Assembly (NCBI RefSeq): GCF_029846635.1
Contig: NZ_JARVTG010000002.1
Span: forward strand, 2,087,501-2,151,500
DNA: 64,000 bases
Source of the DNA: Pokkaliibacter sp. MBI-7
GTDB taxonomy: Bacteria; Pseudomonadota; Gammaproteobacteria; Pseudomonadales; Balneatricaceae
Direction of reading: 5' to 3'
Shown piece by piece: positions 63,310-64,000 of this stretch. The translations under genes and the position numbers were made by a program. Position 1 is the first letter of the stretch. Every line of letters starts with the position of its first letter. The notes beneath the pieces are model-generated. The model was not told the DNA's origin. It saw nothing but the letters and a program-made list of their open reading frames with translations, and did not search any database.

Positions 63310-63617
63310 CCGTTTTTTGAGTTTAGTTGTGCTGCCGGCAGGCATCCGGGAAATGACGGTGGCATAACTGAACACAGGGCTGGGTGGCCACACCCGGCCC
63401 TGTGCTTTTTGGTAGGACGATCATGCTGCCCGATGGACAGCTTGTCGCCACCTGGGCTACGCGCTACGGTGGGGGCTGCCAGGACGGTCCTGGCACCCCA
63501 TAAAGCAGATGCCCCCGGCCCCGATGGTGTTGGGGGTTGCATTGCTTCATGGCTTGATACCTTTTCACATGCGCTCATACCTCGGCCTGGTTTCCAGGCT
63601 TTTTTTATTCTCTCGCA
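63310..63617. other. Intergenic region between the transfer gene and a reversed gene
   Basis: About 300 bases with a strong terminator (below) and no convincing gene. The next ICE transfer genes are expected downstream but are replaced here by a gene on the opposite strand. Confidence 0.5.
63373..63410 (+). terminator. Strong Rho-independent terminator after the TIGR03747-like gene
   Basis: CACAGGGC-t-GGGTG (63373-63386) pairs with CACCC-g-GCCCTGTG (63391-63404), followed by CTTTTT. Confidence 0.85.
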
Positions 63618-63995
63618 TTAATCACGCTGCCTGTTTTCGGAGGCCGTCTTCAGTATCTGCGTCCAGTTGCTGATCACTTTCTTGCGGTTAACAGAGAGCT
63701 GCTCCGCAAAGACATCATCGACCTGACGCAGCCTGGCCTGCGCAGTGGCCAGTTCAGCCACAGAATGAGCAATAAACCGGTTCCACTCCTGGTGAAGCAG
63801 GTCAGGTGCCGGGTGATTCATGACGATCAAAGCCACAAGAGAGTCAGAGATCGCCACATGGTTCTCCAGCTCGTAATACTTGTTACGGGTATCGGCTACG
63901 GCATCAGCAAGATGATGCGTCGCTTGAATCAACTCTTCGATCTGGGCCGATAGCTTCGCCATTGACTGCGCCACGTCCTTCGACAGATTTTCCAT
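63618..63995 (-). CDS. Hypothetical helical protein at the window edge
   Basis: 125 residues from the ATG at 63995; a GTG at 63998 or a start outside the window is possible. Entirely helical and heptad-patterned (SMAKLSAQIEELIQATHHL), no membrane helix. Family not recognised. Its opposite direction marks a break in the transfer operon. Confidence 0.5.
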   Translation of the reverse strand: MENLSKDVAQSMAKLSAQIEELIQATHHLADAVADTRNKYYELENHVAISDSLVALIVMNHPAPDLLHQEWNRFIAHSVAELATAQARLRQVDDVFAEQLSVNRKKVISNWTQILKTASENRQRD

Positions 63996-64000
63996 CACGA

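Overview
The window shows a gammaproteobacterial chromosome (positions 1 to about 26,350) running into one end of a large integrative and conjugative element (about 26,350 to 64,000). The chromosomal genes (BtsSR, SbcCD, MacAB with an outer-membrane partner, a BetT-type BCCT transporter, paired DUF3857 transglutaminase-like proteins) suggest a free-living, possibly marine or halophilic member of the Oceanospirillales/Pseudomonadales. That placement is an inference; no rRNA or tRNA gene is present to support it.

Chromosomal part: a cut-off btsR and complete btsS (minus), a class I glutamine amidotransferase (minus), sbcD-sbcC (plus), a three-gene cell-envelope cluster with two DUF3857 paralogues (minus), a Fur-box-controlled esterase (plus), a DUF4405 membrane protein (minus), the macA-macB-outer-membrane-channel operon (minus), a small internally repetitive protein (minus), a LysR regulator (plus), an NCS2 purine permease (minus), an RsuA-like protein lacking its catalytic aspartate (plus), and the C-terminal part of betT (minus). 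betT is broken at about 26,350, where the element begins.

Mobile part: the gene set matches the PFGI-1/pKLC102/SPI-7 class of ICE. Partition and replication genes come first (parA, a parB of the PFGI-1 class, DUF2857, an STY4528-like protein), followed by an iteron-like cluster and a dinJ-yafQ toxin-antitoxin pair. Positions 34,000 to 43,000 are a cargo zone with kfrA, a BrxR/CapW-like WYL regulator, a protein joining a GHKL ATPase to an HExxH zinc-protease motif, a DinD homologue and a small P-loop protein. Direct repeats copied from the 5' ends of neighbouring genes border these modules. The core resumes with ssb, a PFL_4669-like protein, DUF3158, topB and DUF3577. Next is a run of small genes of unknown function (51,200 to 55,200), most preceded by a related GC-rich leader hairpin, then radC. 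The start of the GI-type type IV secretion region follows: PilL, a coiled-coil membrane protein, a TIGR03759-like protein, a truncated lytic transglycosylase, TraD and a TIGR03747-like membrane protein. The remaining mating-pair genes, the integrase and the other attachment site lie outside the window.

How they fit together: ParA/ParB, KfrA, SSB, TopB and the STY4528-like protein would maintain the excised or replicating element. TraD, PilL and the TIGR-family proteins belong to its transfer machine. DinJ-YafQ would stabilise it. The WYL regulator, DinD and the ATPase-protease protein look like variable cargo possibly linked to stress or defence. The most notable signals are this ATPase-protease gene with a hairpin over its ribosome-binding site, the repeat-bordered cargo modules, the family of leader hairpins, and a pair of palindromes whose stems differ by compensatory changes.
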